Below the pieces are notes generated by a model that had not been told where the DNA came from, ran no database searches, and saw nothing but the letters and a program-made list of their open reading frames with translations. The translations under genes and the position numbers were made by a program. A stretch of DNA of 29,752 bases from IMG/VR virus record IMGVR_UViG_3300039106_000208, positions 1 through 29,752 of that record; one strand, given 5' to 3'. This document shows, piece after piece, positions 1 through 6,777 of this stretch. Numbering within the stretch: the first letter of the stretch is position 1; every line of letters starts with the position of its first letter. The stretch is from a virus.

Positions 1-2
1 CA

Positions 3-89
3 TATGCAGACTTAGAAAATATGCTGTCTGAAATAGAAAAATGTGAAAATGATGAAGATTATTATTTTGAAAACTACATTAGTGAATAA
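3..89 (+). CDS. 3' end of an unidentified gene
   Basis: An open frame enters from the left edge and ends at a TAA at 87-89. The 28 visible residues are very acidic and contain the stretch YADLENMLSEIEKCENDEDY. No domain can be recognised. It is followed after 24 bases by the next gene in the same direction, so it is probably the end of an upstream member of the same operon. The other two forward frames hit stops within the first 30 bases. Confidence 0.5.
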   Translation, partial: YADLENMLSEIEKCENDEDYYFENYISE

Positions 90-98
90 CCAAGCCAA

Positions 99-116
99 CC
101 AAAACAAATAACTATG
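99..116 (+). promoter_or_regulatory. Start-associated leader repeat, copy 1
   Basis: CCAAAACAAATAACTATG ends in the start codon of the following gene. It differs from four other copies in the window (410, 7821, 7999, 8207) only by lacking one C before TATG. No Shine-Dalgarno is present. An A-rich leader of this kind fits Bacteroidota translation initiation. The exact reuse resembles the start-associated sequences described in cluster K mycobacteriophages. Confidence 0.6.
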
Positions 117-422
117 AAAACTGCAATGCAAGAATTAATTGATAGATTAAAAAGAAATATTAAAGAAATGCCTAACGAAATAAATACATATACACAAGGT
201 TATAAAGCAGGTTTAAATTTTGTAATTGAATGTGCTACCACTTCACTTGAAAAAGAAAAAGAGCAGATAAAGGCAGCAGTTTGCTATGGTCAAAATAACC
301 ATGAGGCAAGTGTATATGAAGAAGGTGAACTTTATTATAATGAAATTTATAATAGTGATGCCTCAATTATTAAATCGTCAATACCAAATGGGAATATTGA
401 AGTAACAAACCAAAACAAATAA
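114..422 (+). CDS. Hypothetical protein, 102 aa
   Basis: I do not recognise this family. The protein is charged and mostly helical in appearance. A Lys/Glu-rich N-terminal half is followed by an acidic, tyrosine-containing segment. It has no membrane segment or signal peptide. The start is set by a copy of the repeated leader at 99-116. Its last codons (TNQNK, stop) are themselves part of the second leader copy at 410-428, so the end of this gene doubles as the initiation region of the next one. That supports translation as a real, tightly packed operon gene. Confidence 0.6.
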   Translation: MKTAMQELIDRLKRNIKEMPNEINTYTQGYKAGLNFVIECATTSLEKEKEQIKAAVCYGQNNHEASVYEEGELYYNEIYNSDASIIKSSIPNGNIEVTNQNK

Positions 423-428
423 CCTATG
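410..428 (+). promoter_or_regulatory. Start-associated leader repeat, copy 2
   Basis: CCAAAACAAATAACCTATG is an exact 19-base copy, identical to those at 7821, 7999 and 8207. The TAA inside it is the stop codon of the preceding gene, and its final ATG starts the VRR-NUC gene. The element could couple termination to reinitiation. Confidence 0.65.
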
Positions 429-740
429 GATATATCAGCTAATGACCTAACTAAGTGGGCAAAAAAAAGTCTTGAATATATAGGATATCGACTAAATAGA
501 GTAAATAATATTCCATTTGGAAAACGAAAGGGAACAATAGAAAAAGGATGGGCAGACCTGCAAGGATACACACCTGAAGGCAAATATGTTGCAGTAGAAG
601 TTAAAAAAATAGGGGACAGATTAAGTCCTGAACAAAAAGAAAGATTACAAGATATTCATAATTGTAATGGAATTGTCTATATTTGTACAGAAAAGGATAA
701 TCAACCTGTATTAATTGAATGGACAAAAATAAAATTATAG
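426..740 (+). CDS. VRR-NUC domain nuclease
   Basis: A 104-residue protein with the features of the VRR-NUC branch of PD-(D/E)xK nucleases. It shows a G-W-A-D-L-Q-G motif (D44), then V-A-V-E-V-K-K (E58 and K60), then the conserved SPEQKERL helix. These residues form the metal-binding active site in the family, whose members cut branched or damaged DNA. The length matches a stand-alone single-domain phage VRR-NUC. In phages it is thought to resolve branched DNA during replication or before packaging; that role is inferred here. The gene sits in a dense operon and overlaps the next gene by 22 bases. Confidence 0.85.
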   Translation: MDISANDLTKWAKKSLEYIGYRLNRVNNIPFGKRKGTIEKGWADLQGYTPEGKYVAVEVKKIGDRLSPEQKERLQDIHNCNGIVYICTEKDNQPVLIEWTKIKL

Positions 741-1201
741 AGCAATATTGGCTTAATGAAGAAGTCAATCAGGCATTTGCAAAAATGCAACCTGAAGAAT
801 TGCAATATGATTTAAAGGTAGAAGTATTTTTAGTTTTGCTAGAAATGGATGAAGCTAAATTGCTAGGGATGTATGAAAGAAATGAAATTAGATTTTATAT
901 AGTTAGGACAATGCTTAATATGATTAAATCTGATAGAAGCCAATTCTGGAAAAAGTACAGGAATCATACAGAATATAAAGAAAAGGATGTTGCTCATATT
1001 GAAGATAATTGTGTTATTGGAGTTATGGAAAAAGGTATAGAAAATCTTCATTGGTATCAAAAGGAAATATTAAAACTATATGCATTTGATTTTAATAAAA
1101 ATGCAAAGGAGTTAAGCAGACATACAGGCATTCCATATATGTCAATTATTAGAACGCTAAAACAAACAAAAACTGAACTGAAAAAACACATTAGGAAATG
1201 A
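719..1201 (+). CDS. Sigma-70-like protein (probable phage sigma factor)
   Basis: A 160-residue protein with two parts that match sigma-70 layout. Residues about 29-80 resemble region 2: an acidic D-L-K-V-E-V-F-L-V-L-L helix, then RFYIVRTMLNMIKSDR, which parallels the R-x-W-L-x-x-I-A-x-N-x-x-x-D-x-x-R core helix. Residues about 100-158 resemble region 4, a helix-turn-helix with AKELSRHTGIPYMSIIRTLK. If correct, it would direct host RNA polymerase to phage promoters. No other regulator is visible in the window, so it is a candidate partner for the shared promoter module at 6778 and 17763. That link is inference. An alternative is a helix-turn-helix protein with another role. Confidence 0.6.
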   Translation: MDKNKIIEQYWLNEEVNQAFAKMQPEELQYDLKVEVFLVLLEMDEAKLLGMYERNEIRFYIVRTMLNMIKSDRSQFWKKYRNHTEYKEKDVAHIEDNCVIGVMEKGIENLHWYQKEILKLYAFDFNKNAKELSRHTGIPYMSIIRTLKQTKTELKKHIRK

Positions 1202-1437
1202 TTCAAATAATTATAACAAGTATATGTGCTTCATTATTTTTTAATACTATCCACAACCTGCACCGTAAATGGGGAGTCAATTTCAAGCCTTTCAGTTGTG
1301 GAAGTTGCTTGGCTTCATGGATTGCGGTCGTATTGTATTTCACACCTGAATTGATTTTAAACATTTCAAGTGTATTATTTATATCAGGATTTTTAGCCGC
1401 AATAACAGAAACACTAATATATAAAATATGGAACTAG
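1198..1437 (+). CDS. Small membrane protein with a CGSC motif
   Basis: A 79-residue protein with an N-terminal hydrophobic stretch (IIITSICASLFF), a central cysteine pair (FSCGSCLASW, about residues 32-41) and a hydrophobic C-terminal half with two likely membrane spans. The cysteine-tryptophan pattern recalls small phage and Bacillus membrane proteins of the DUF1360 type (CxxC followed by W), but the match is loose. Its ATG overlaps the stop of the sigma-like gene (ATGA). The function is unknown; it should sit in the inner membrane. Confidence 0.55.
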   Translation: MIQIIITSICASLFFNTIHNLHRKWGVNFKPFSCGSCLASWIAVVLYFTPELILNISSVLFISGFLAAITETLIYKIWN

Positions 1438-1721
1438 AGCATAGGCAATATTTAAAAGAGCATTATAATAATTATGAAACTGCAAAGAGTGGATTCCTTC
1501 GCAATTTAGATTTGAGCATAATGAAAATGTATGAACATATTTATAGGAAATATATTGATGCAGGTTTTATATTAACTATATGGTGTGGGAATTGCAGAAT
1601 GGATATGGTGCTAAGACTATATTCCCATTATGAAAAAGTATTAAATCAAGATAATTTATTAATCCCAACTGAAATAGTTGAAGTAAAAAAGCGTGGTCGC
1701 AAACCAAAGACTAATGGCTAA
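1428..1721 (+). CDS. Hypothetical protein with AT-hook-like tail, 97 aa
   Basis: A helical, Tyr-rich protein ending in VKKRGRKPKTNG. The R-G-R-K-P core with flanking lysines is the minor-groove-binding AT-hook pattern, so the C-terminus may bind AT-rich DNA. There is a W-C-G-N-C pair near residues 52-56. I cannot name the rest. It overlaps the preceding gene by 10 bases and the next by 8, as expected of a translationally coupled operon. Confidence 0.55.
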   Translation: MELEHRQYLKEHYNNYETAKSGFLRNLDLSIMKMYEHIYRKYIDAGFILTIWCGNCRMDMVLRLYSHYEKVLNQDNLLIPTEIVEVKKRGRKPKTNG

Positions 1722-2196
1722 TTATATTCATCCAACTGCAATCATTGGTGATAATGTTATATTAGGTGATAACAATTACATAGGTGCTTATTGTATTATA
1801 GGTGATAAGGCAGAGCATAAGAAGTATTGGAATGAACCAAAGGGAAAAGTTATAATTGGTAATAACAATGTTATAACAGGACTAGTTACAATAGATGCAG
1901 GAACAGAACAAGTAACTTATATTGGTGATAATTGTTTTATTATGAAGCACGCACATATAGGACACGATTGTACTATAAATAATAATGTTACAATAAGTTG
2001 TGGTGCTAAGATAGGTGGACATTCTGTAATAGGTGAAAAATCAAACATAGGATTAAATGCAGTATTACATCAATTTTCTAGTATTAAAGTAGGTTGTATG
2101 ATTGGAGCAAGTGCATTTTTTAAAGGTGAATCAGAACCATATTCAAAATATGCAGGTGTACCTGCCAGAAAATTAGGAGAAAATAAACCAAGATGA
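1714..2196 (+). CDS. LpxA-like left-handed beta-helix acyltransferase
   Basis: A 160-residue protein built almost entirely of hexapeptide repeats (I-G-D-N-V-I-L-G-D-N and similar), which fold as a left-handed beta helix. The segment KHAHIGHDCTI (H79, H81, H84) matches the H-I-A-H-D-C motif around the catalytic histidine of LpxA, the UDP-GlcNAc acyltransferase. The C-terminal AGVPARKL is the usual helix cap. LpxA itself is about 260 residues and has a C-terminal helical domain that is absent here, so this is probably a sugar O- or N-acyltransferase. I start at ATG 1714 rather than GTG 1693 because the repeat fold begins at MANYIHPTA. The two glycosyltransferases after it suggest joint modification of a surface sugar. 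Confidence 0.8.
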   Translation: MANYIHPTAIIGDNVILGDNNYIGAYCIIGDKAEHKKYWNEPKGKVIIGNNNVITGLVTIDAGTEQVTYIGDNCFIMKHAHIGHDCTINNNVTISCGAKIGGHSVIGEKSNIGLNAVLHQFSSIKVGCMIGASAFFKGESEPYSKYAGVPARKLGENKPR

Positions 2197-2780
2197 ACGC
2201 AATAATATTTTTAAACTATCAAAATGATAGTGTTAGTACATTAGGACACAACTTGATTAATGCAGGTGCAGATGTTGAACAATTAATAATAGTCAAGGAA
2301 AAAGGAATAGCTAATGCAATTAACGTAGGATTAAATAAAATAGACTTTAGTCATATTGATTATGTTACCATTTTGGGAAATGATATATTAGAACCTAATA
2401 ATTGGTTATCAATTAGAAATGAATTTTTAAATGATGAATCAATAGGTATATGCTCAATTCCTTTAGATGGGTTTTCAGGTGATTCATTAGATTTAATTGG
2501 TAATTTTACAATTACTAAAGAAGCAATAAAAAGAGTTGGTGCATTTAATCAAGAGTTAGACCCTTACGGAGCAATTGATTTAGATTACTGCACAAGAGTA
2601 AGGTCAGCAGGATTACATACTAAATTTGTACCATCTACTAAAGCTACACACTTAGAACAGAACGGTAGTGATAAATATGGTTATAATAAAATGGAGTTAG
2701 TTAAAAAGACTTGGGATTTACACAATAAAAACGTATCACAATATACTGATGGAACTAAAGCATATTATATACCATTATGA
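2193..2780 (+). CDS. GT2-like (GT-A fold) glycosyltransferase
   Basis: A 195-residue protein with the order of a GT-A glycosyltransferase: an N-terminal strand MNAIIFLNYQNDS, an acceptor-side segment KGIANAINVGL, a G-N-D metal-site analogue (residues 62-64, in the DxD position), and DPYGAIDLDYCTRVRSAG (about 123-140), which parallels the E-D-x-D-x-C-x-R-x-x-x-x-G signature of GT2 enzymes. It is shorter than most GT2 enzymes, with no membrane tail. It would move a sugar from a nucleotide donor to an unknown acceptor in the cytoplasm. Its ATG overlaps the acyltransferase stop, and its own stop overlaps the next glycosyltransferase. Confidence 0.7.
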   Translation: MNAIIFLNYQNDSVSTLGHNLINAGADVEQLIIVKEKGIANAINVGLNKIDFSHIDYVTILGNDILEPNNWLSIRNEFLNDESIGICSIPLDGFSGDSLDLIGNFTITKEAIKRVGAFNQELDPYGAIDLDYCTRVRSAGLHTKFVPSTKATHLEQNGSDKYGYNKMELVKKTWDLHNKNVSQYTDGTKAYYIPL

Positions 2781-3772
2781 GAATATTAGCAGTAACAAGC
2801 AAATTTAGTGGAGTTGGTTATCATAGAATAATGATGCCATTAGTTAATATGCGTAAAGACTATTGCATGATTACAGATACTATTAATGAATTAGTATTTG
2901 ATAATAATTATGATATAGTAATTTTTAATAGGTTTTTAAATTCAACAGATGCAAAGCTATTAGTTAAAATGAAGTTGAAATATAACTTTAAATTAATAGT
3001 TGATAATGATGACTATTGGCATTTACCCCCATCACATATTTTGTATCAAAGATATCAGGATACCAATATATCTGAAATCATAACTGAATATTTAAAAGTA
3101 GCAGACCTTTGTACCTGTACTCATGAAAGGTTAGCTGATGAAATTTATAAGTATAATACTAATGTAGAAATATTACCTAATGCTTTACCATATGGTGAGG
3201 AGCAATTCCAAGATAATAAATTGGAATCTGATATGGTAAGACTATTTTGGTCAGGTTCAGGTACTCATGTTCCTGATTTAGATATATTAAGAAATCCAAT
3301 GAAGAAGATTAATTTCCCTGTAAGAACTGTAATTGCAGGTTATAATCTAGCTGAAAAACATCTTTGGGATAGAATGATAGGAGTATTTACCAATGGATTA
3401 AAACTTAATCCAACCATATATGACTATGCAGAGGTAACAAAATATATGGGTGCTTATGCTGATTCAGATATTAGTGTTATTCCTTTAGTTGAAAATAAAT
3501 TTGGTGCAATGAAATCTAATTTAAAAGTATTAGAAACTGCATCAAAGAGAAATCCTGCTATTGTTAGCAATGTGCATCCATATAAAGATATGCCTGTATG
3601 CTATGTAAATAATCAAAGGGATTGGTATTATTGGATTAAACTATTAGTCAATGATGAAGCAGCTAGGATTGAATATGGACAAAAGCTATTTGAATACTGC
3701 AATGCTAATTTCAACCTGCACACAATAAATAACAAAAGATTTGCTATTTATAATAAATTGATAGGTAATTAA
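2777..3772 (+). CDS. GT-B fold glycosyltransferase (GT4-like)
   Basis: A 331-residue protein that begins MRILAVTSKFSGVGYHRI, the N-terminal Rossmann strand and loop of GT-B enzymes. VDNDDYWHL and LPNALPYGEEQF mark the end of the first half. The C-terminal half holds DISVIPLVENKFGAMKSNLK followed by LETASKRNPAIVSNV, equivalent to the nucleotide-sugar site (E-x-x-x-x-x-x-P). A retaining transferase on a surface glycan is likely. With the two genes before it, it forms a three-gene sugar cassette. The target could be host lipopolysaccharide (superinfection exclusion) or virion proteins; the sequence does not say which. Confidence 0.72.
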   Translation: MRILAVTSKFSGVGYHRIMMPLVNMRKDYCMITDTINELVFDNNYDIVIFNRFLNSTDAKLLVKMKLKYNFKLIVDNDDYWHLPPSHILYQRYQDTNISEIITEYLKVADLCTCTHERLADEIYKYNTNVEILPNALPYGEEQFQDNKLESDMVRLFWSGSGTHVPDLDILRNPMKKINFPVRTVIAGYNLAEKHLWDRMIGVFTNGLKLNPTIYDYAEVTKYMGAYADSDISVIPLVENKFGAMKSNLKVLETASKRNPAIVSNVHPYKDMPVCYVNNQRDWYYWIKLLVNDEAARIEYGQKLFEYCNANFNLHTINNKRFAIYNKLIGN

Positions 3773-3954
3773 TGGAATGGTTTATTCAATTTGGTAACTT
3801 TAGAATATCATTAGGTATATTAACCAATACAATACACTTGGGTATATCATTAGGCTATAGCGTAGATGAGGATAATCAGTTACATAAAAGTTTGAATTTT
3901 GGATTTATCTTTGTATCATTGAACTTTATAATGTTTAATGAAGAAACATACTAA
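3772..3954 (+). CDS. Hypothetical protein, 60 aa
   Basis: A small, hydrophobic, beta-rich protein with alternating Phe/Leu/Ile and Gly (FGNFRISLGI, LGISLGYSVDE, LNFGFIFVSLNF). It starts on the last base of the preceding stop. I do not recognise it. Its 3' end overlaps the ancestral start of the HNH gene (ATG at 3938), which shows that the junction was a normal operon overlap before the homing endonuclease inserted. Confidence 0.5.
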   Translation: MEWFIQFGNFRISLGILTNTIHLGISLGYSVDEDNQLHKSLNFGFIFVSLNFIMFNEETY

Positions 3955-3964
3955 AATCTATTAT
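3938..3964 (+). repeat. 5' copy of duplicated flank (ancestral start of the HNH gene)
   Basis: Starting with ATGAAGAAACATAC, these 27 bases encode MKKHTKIYY. They recur with five mismatches at 4440-4466, where the frame reads LKKHTKIYF and continues into the HNH protein. Three of the five differences are silent. The 5' copy is the likely original start of the downstream HNH gene. Confidence 0.75.
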
Positions 3965-4468
3965 ATGGAAATATGGAAAGATATACCTGAATTACAAGGT
4001 AAATATCAATGCAGTAATTATGGAAGCATAAGAAGAAAAAATAAAGACCATAGATGTCAAGAGTATAAATTGCTCAATAATCAATTAACTAAAGATGGTT
4101 ATTTATCTTCTAATCCAACTAGAAATTATAGAAAAAGATTACATAGAATTGTAGCTGAATTGTTTATAGATAATCCAAATAATAAACCATATGTAAATCA
4201 TAAAGATTTAAATAAATTAAACAATCATTTTAGTAATTTAGAATGGGTAACTGCTTCTGAAAATTCTCAACATGCGAATAATAATGGAAAATTAGGTAGG
4301 ATGCATTGTAGTGTAATTGATATTAATAATAAACAAATATATAAAAGTATTAAACAGGCTTGTGAATTTTATTCATTTCCTTATAAATATGCTGCAAAAA
4401 TATTAAAAACAAAAGGTGTTTATAAAAATCTTAAATCAATTGAAAAAACATACAAAAATATATTTTGA
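3965..4468 (+). CDS. Free-standing HNH homing endonuclease (NUMOD4, HNH, NUMOD1-like)
   Basis: A 167-residue protein. It opens with MEIWKDIPELQGKYQCSNYG, a NUMOD4 domain. An HNH_3 nuclease core follows (LHRIVAELFI, then VNHKDLNKLNNHFSNLEWVT, with the H-N-H residues). A NUMOD1-like DNA-binding helix region ends it (VIDINNKQIYKSIKQACEF). It would make a site-specific nick or break and spread its own gene. The frame is also open to ATG 3938, which would add MKKHTKIYY, but family proteins begin at the MEIWK position. It lies between two copies of the first codons of the downstream HNH gene, so it appears to be a recent insertion. Its last residues probably come from target DNA. Confidence 0.88.
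   Translation: MEIWKDIPELQGKYQCSNYGSIRRKNKDHRCQEYKLLNNQLTKDGYLSSNPTRNYRKRLHRIVAELFIDNPNNKPYVNHKDLNKLNNHFSNLEWVTASENSQHANNNGKLGRMHCSVIDINNKQIYKSIKQACEFYSFPYKYAAKILKTKGVYKNLKSIEKTYKNIF
4440..4466 (+). repeat. 3' copy of duplicated flank
   Basis: Begins TTGAAAAAACATACAAAAAT and matches the 27 bases at 3938-3964 at 22 of 27 positions. It spans the final codons and stop of the homing endonuclease in one frame and the N-terminus of the HNH protein in the other. The original ATG is here a TTG. Confidence 0.75.
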
Positions 4469-4697
4469 TTATTTTGGTTATGGTATTGATAGCGTTATTT
4501 TGTGTGAATCATGTGGAGCAAAGGCAGTAGACATTCACCATATAGAAGCTAGGGGAATGGGGGGAAACAAAGAAGCGGACAAGATAGGAAACCTGATGGC
4601 ACTGTGCAGATATTGTCATACAGTTATGGGGGATACTAAAACACATATGGAATATTTAAAAAATAAGCATAAAGAAAAATTAGATGGCAAAGGGTAA
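4440..4697 (+). CDS. HNH protein next to terminase, with start disrupted by the insertion
   Basis: An 85-residue protein if translation begins at TTG 4440; a GTG at 4416 is the other choice. It has a zinc-binding pair CESCGAKAVDIHHIEARG and a second pair LMALCRYCHTV, the layout of small HNH nucleases. Such proteins beside terminase genes are known to take part in DNA packaging in several phages (work on HK97-like packaging). The gene seems to have begun with MKKHTKIY at an ATG now found at 3938, before the homing endonuclease inserted. Translation may now depend on the TTG and on coupling to the overlapping endonuclease stop at 4466-4468. Confidence 0.75.
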   Translation: MKKHTKIYFDYFGYGIDSVILCESCGAKAVDIHHIEARGMGGNKEADKIGNLMALCRYCHTVMGDTKTHMEYLKNKHKEKLDGKG

Positions 4698-4806
4698 AAA
4701 CGATTCAACCAAAGTATCATTTGGCAAACGCAAAAGAGGTCAGGCAAAGAAATCTTATAACAAGCATTCGCCAAAGCCTAAGACATACAGAGGTCAAGGC
4801 AGATAA
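4684..4806 (+). CDS. Very basic 40-aa protein
   Basis: A short gene that overlaps the end of the HNH gene. The product starts MAKGKNDSTKVSFGKRKRGQ and ends KPKTYRGQGR. About 40 percent of residues are Lys or Arg, and there are almost no acidic residues. I recall proteins of this size with the ending Y-R/K-G-Q-G-R just before terminase in other Bacteroidota phages. A nucleic-acid-binding role is suggested by composition only. Length and composition make it easy for gene callers to miss. Confidence 0.65.
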   Translation: MAKGKNDSTKVSFGKRKRGQAKKSYNKHSPKPKTYRGQGR

Positions 4807-4817
4807 AAACTAAAACT

Positions 4818-5171
4818 ATGATAATACTACCTGCACAGATAGAAGGGTTAGCATCAAGGAAAGACAAAACCATCAAAGTAACATTTGGTACACAGGAACT
4901 TTCACCTGCAGATGCTGCACAAGTTTTCCAACTGAATCAAAAGTTCTGCTATATAGCTATCAAAGAAGAATCATTTCAACAGGATGAATTAGATAATCTT
5001 GATAGTATTAAGACAGACCTAGAAGCAAACAAAACCCCATCACAAAGATTAAGGGGTATTTTATATATTAACTATCAACAGGATGATGAAGGCTATAAAG
5101 ATTTCATGACTTACTATATTGGTAAAATGGATAAACTTTGTGAGCATTTTAAATCTAAATTAGATAAATAA
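4818..5171 (+). CDS. Conserved phage hypothetical upstream of terminase, 117 aa
   Basis: A soluble protein with a beta-rich N-terminal half (MIILPAQIEGLASRKDKTIK, then VTFGTQELSPADAAQVFQL) and a helical C-terminal half (SQRLRGILYINYQQ, then FMTYYIGKMDKLCEHFKSKL). The pattern SQRLRxxLY followed by a helix ending in K-x-K-L-D is one I associate with Bacteroidota phage genes next to terminase. The function is unknown. The gene starts behind an A-rich leader (AAAACTAAAACT). Confidence 0.6.
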   Translation: MIILPAQIEGLASRKDKTIKVTFGTQELSPADAAQVFQLNQKFCYIAIKEESFQQDELDNLDSIKTDLEANKTPSQRLRGILYINYQQDDEGYKDFMTYYIGKMDKLCEHFKSKLDK

Positions 5172-5188
5172 ACAGAAACACATCAGAA

Positions 5189-5566
5189 ATGCCATTTGAA
5201 AAAGGAATAACACCACAAGGAGCAAAGCCATTTGAAGCAGGGGAATCAGGGAATCCCAATGGCAGACCTAGAAAATATGTCAGCCTATTAAAAGAACAAG
5301 GCTATAAGCTATCAGAAATTAATGATAGTATACAGGCTTTAATGTCTATGGATGAAGAAGAACTAAAATCAGTTAGCACAAATGACAAAGCAACTGTACT
5401 TGAAAAAACGATTGCTAAAGCTATTTTAAAATCCATGAGTAATGGTAGTCTATATTCATTAGATACTTTATTGACTAGGGTATATGGTAAGCCTAAAGAA
5501 CAAATGGATATTAAATCAGATAACAAAATAGAAGTTATCTTTGTAGATGGTAAAACCATTTTATAA
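5189..5566 (+). CDS. DUF5681-like protein, probable terminase small subunit
   Basis: A 125-residue protein. Its N-terminal segment includes KPFEAGESGNPNGRPRKYVS (about residues 13-32), the F-x-x-G-x-S-G-N-P-x-G-R-P signature of DUF5681, common in small-terminase-like phage proteins. The rest is helical. Its stop overlaps the ATG of the large terminase (TAATG at 5564-5568), the usual small/large terminase arrangement. It would recognise phage DNA and hand it to TerL. The assignment rests on the signature plus position. Confidence 0.65.
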   Translation: MPFEKGITPQGAKPFEAGESGNPNGRPRKYVSLLKEQGYKLSEINDSIQALMSMDEEELKSVSTNDKATVLEKTIAKAILKSMSNGSLYSLDTLLTRVYGKPKEQMDIKSDNKIEVIFVDGKTIL

Positions 5567-6717
5567 TGCAGATATTTCTACCTAACCCACACGCAAACCA
5601 ACAGAAGATACTTGAATGCGACAAGCGTTTCAGGGTGGTGATGTGTGGTCGTAGATTTGGTAAATCAGAACTATCACAGATACTTTCGGTCACATATGCG
5701 GTTAAAGGCTATTCTGTGGCTTATATAACCCCTACTTATGGATTGGCTAAGGTTTTCTTTAGTAAGCTAACTGAATCCCTAGAATTGCCTAAAAACAAGT
5801 CTGATTTAAAAATAGATTTCCCTAATGGTGGGCAGGTCGAATTCTTTACAGGTGAAAGGCTAGATAACCTAAGGGGTAGAAAGTTCCATTTGGTTATTAT
5901 AGATGAGGCTTCATTTATTCCTGACCTAGAATCTGGATGGCAAAATAGTATTAGACCTACGCTAACCGATTACAAAGGCAAGGCAATATTCCTTTCAACA
6001 CCTAGAGGCAAAAACTATTTCTATAGTTTATTTATGAAGGCAGGTGAAAATGATTGGGCATCATTCAAATTTACTAGCTATGACAATCCTTTTATTGACC
6101 CAATGGAAATAGATGAAGCTAGGATGCAACTGCCTAACGTGGTATTTGAGCAGGAATACATGGCTAACCCATCAGAGAATAGTGCTAACCCATTTGGTAA
6201 TAAGTTTATACAGGATTGTGTTAAGCCTATTAGTAACCAACCTATAGTTGCATTTGGTATTGACCTTGCTAAGTCAGTTGACCATACCGTAATCATAGGT
6301 CTTGATAATGGTGGCAATGTGGCTTATTTTGACAGGTATCAAATGGATTGGCATAATACTAAGGAGAATATAAAGAGACTGCCTAGATGCCCTATATTGG
6401 TAGATAGTACAGGTGTAGGTGACCCTATCCTAGAAGACCTGCAAAGGGAAGGGATAGCTATTGAAGGGTTAAAGTTCACAAGTTCTAGTAAGCAGCAGAT
6501 AATGGAAGGCTTGGCTACTGCCATTCAACAGGGCAGGATAGGATTCCCAGAAGGAGCAATCACAAATGAGTTGCAAGTGTTTGAATATCAATTCACCGCC
6601 AATGGGGTTAAGTATTCTGCACCTAGTGGATTCCATGATGACTGTGTTATGGCATTGGCTTTGGCTTGGAATAACTTCAGCATAAAAAGGGGTAATGGAA
6701 GATATTCTTTTGCCTAA
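5566..6717 (+). CDS. terL: Terminase large subunit (TerL)
   Basis: A 383-residue packaging motor. The ATPase half has a Walker A variant CGRRFGKSE (G28-S34), a Walker B LVIIDEAS (D113, E114) and the coupling motif STPRGKN (about 144-150). The RNase H-like nuclease half has FGIDLAKSVDHT (D233), LVDSTGVGDP (D280) and GFHDDCVMALALAW (D358/D359). All key residues are present, so the protein should be active, although it is slightly shorter than the usual 400-500 residues. It powers DNA entry through the portal and cuts the concatemer. Portal is 14 kb downstream rather than adjacent. The transcript probably ends soon after, where the next promoter module begins at 6720. Confidence 0.97.
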   Translation: MQIFLPNPHANQQKILECDKRFRVVMCGRRFGKSELSQILSVTYAVKGYSVAYITPTYGLAKVFFSKLTESLELPKNKSDLKIDFPNGGQVEFFTGERLDNLRGRKFHLVIIDEASFIPDLESGWQNSIRPTLTDYKGKAIFLSTPRGKNYFYSLFMKAGENDWASFKFTSYDNPFIDPMEIDEARMQLPNVVFEQEYMANPSENSANPFGNKFIQDCVKPISNQPIVAFGIDLAKSVDHTVIIGLDNGGNVAYFDRYQMDWHNTKENIKRLPRCPILVDSTGVGDPILEDLQREGIAIEGLKFTSSSKQQIMEGLATAIQQGRIGFPEGAITNELQVFEYQFTANGVKYSAPSGFHDDCVMALALAWNNFSIKRGNGRYSFA

Positions 6718-6719
6718 TT

Positions 6720-6750
6720 ACCGTTCGTCATTAATATTTACCATTCATCA
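6720..6750 (+). promoter_or_regulatory. Two-site operator-like direct repeat, copy A
   Basis: Two related decamers, CCGTTCGTCA (6721-6730) and CCATTCATCA (6741-6750), are spaced exactly 20 bases apart, about two helical turns. The same pair with the same spacing occurs on the opposite strand at 17793-17822. The sites lie upstream of the promoter at 6778, roughly -65 to -95 from the expected transcription start. That favours activator binding over simple repression. Confidence 0.65.
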
Positions 6751-6777
6751 CAAAGTTTAAAAATAGTTAGCAATATG

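Noticed and set aside
1693-1713. GTG start extending the LpxA-like protein by seven residues
   Set aside because: The added residues (VANQRLM) are read from the Lys/Arg-rich end of the preceding gene. The hexapeptide fold begins at the ATG 1714 product.
3938-4468. Intein or group I intron interrupting the HNH gene
   Set aside because: The insert begins with Met-Glu rather than a Cys/Ser splice residue, has no intein end motifs (no His-Asn at the end), and is almost entirely the endonuclease frame, leaving no room for a ribozyme core. A free-standing insertion fits better.
6720-6750. CRISPR-like or iteron array
   Set aside because: There are only two decamers per locus with 10-base gaps, placed at a fixed distance from a promoter. 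This fits regulator sites, not spacers or an origin.
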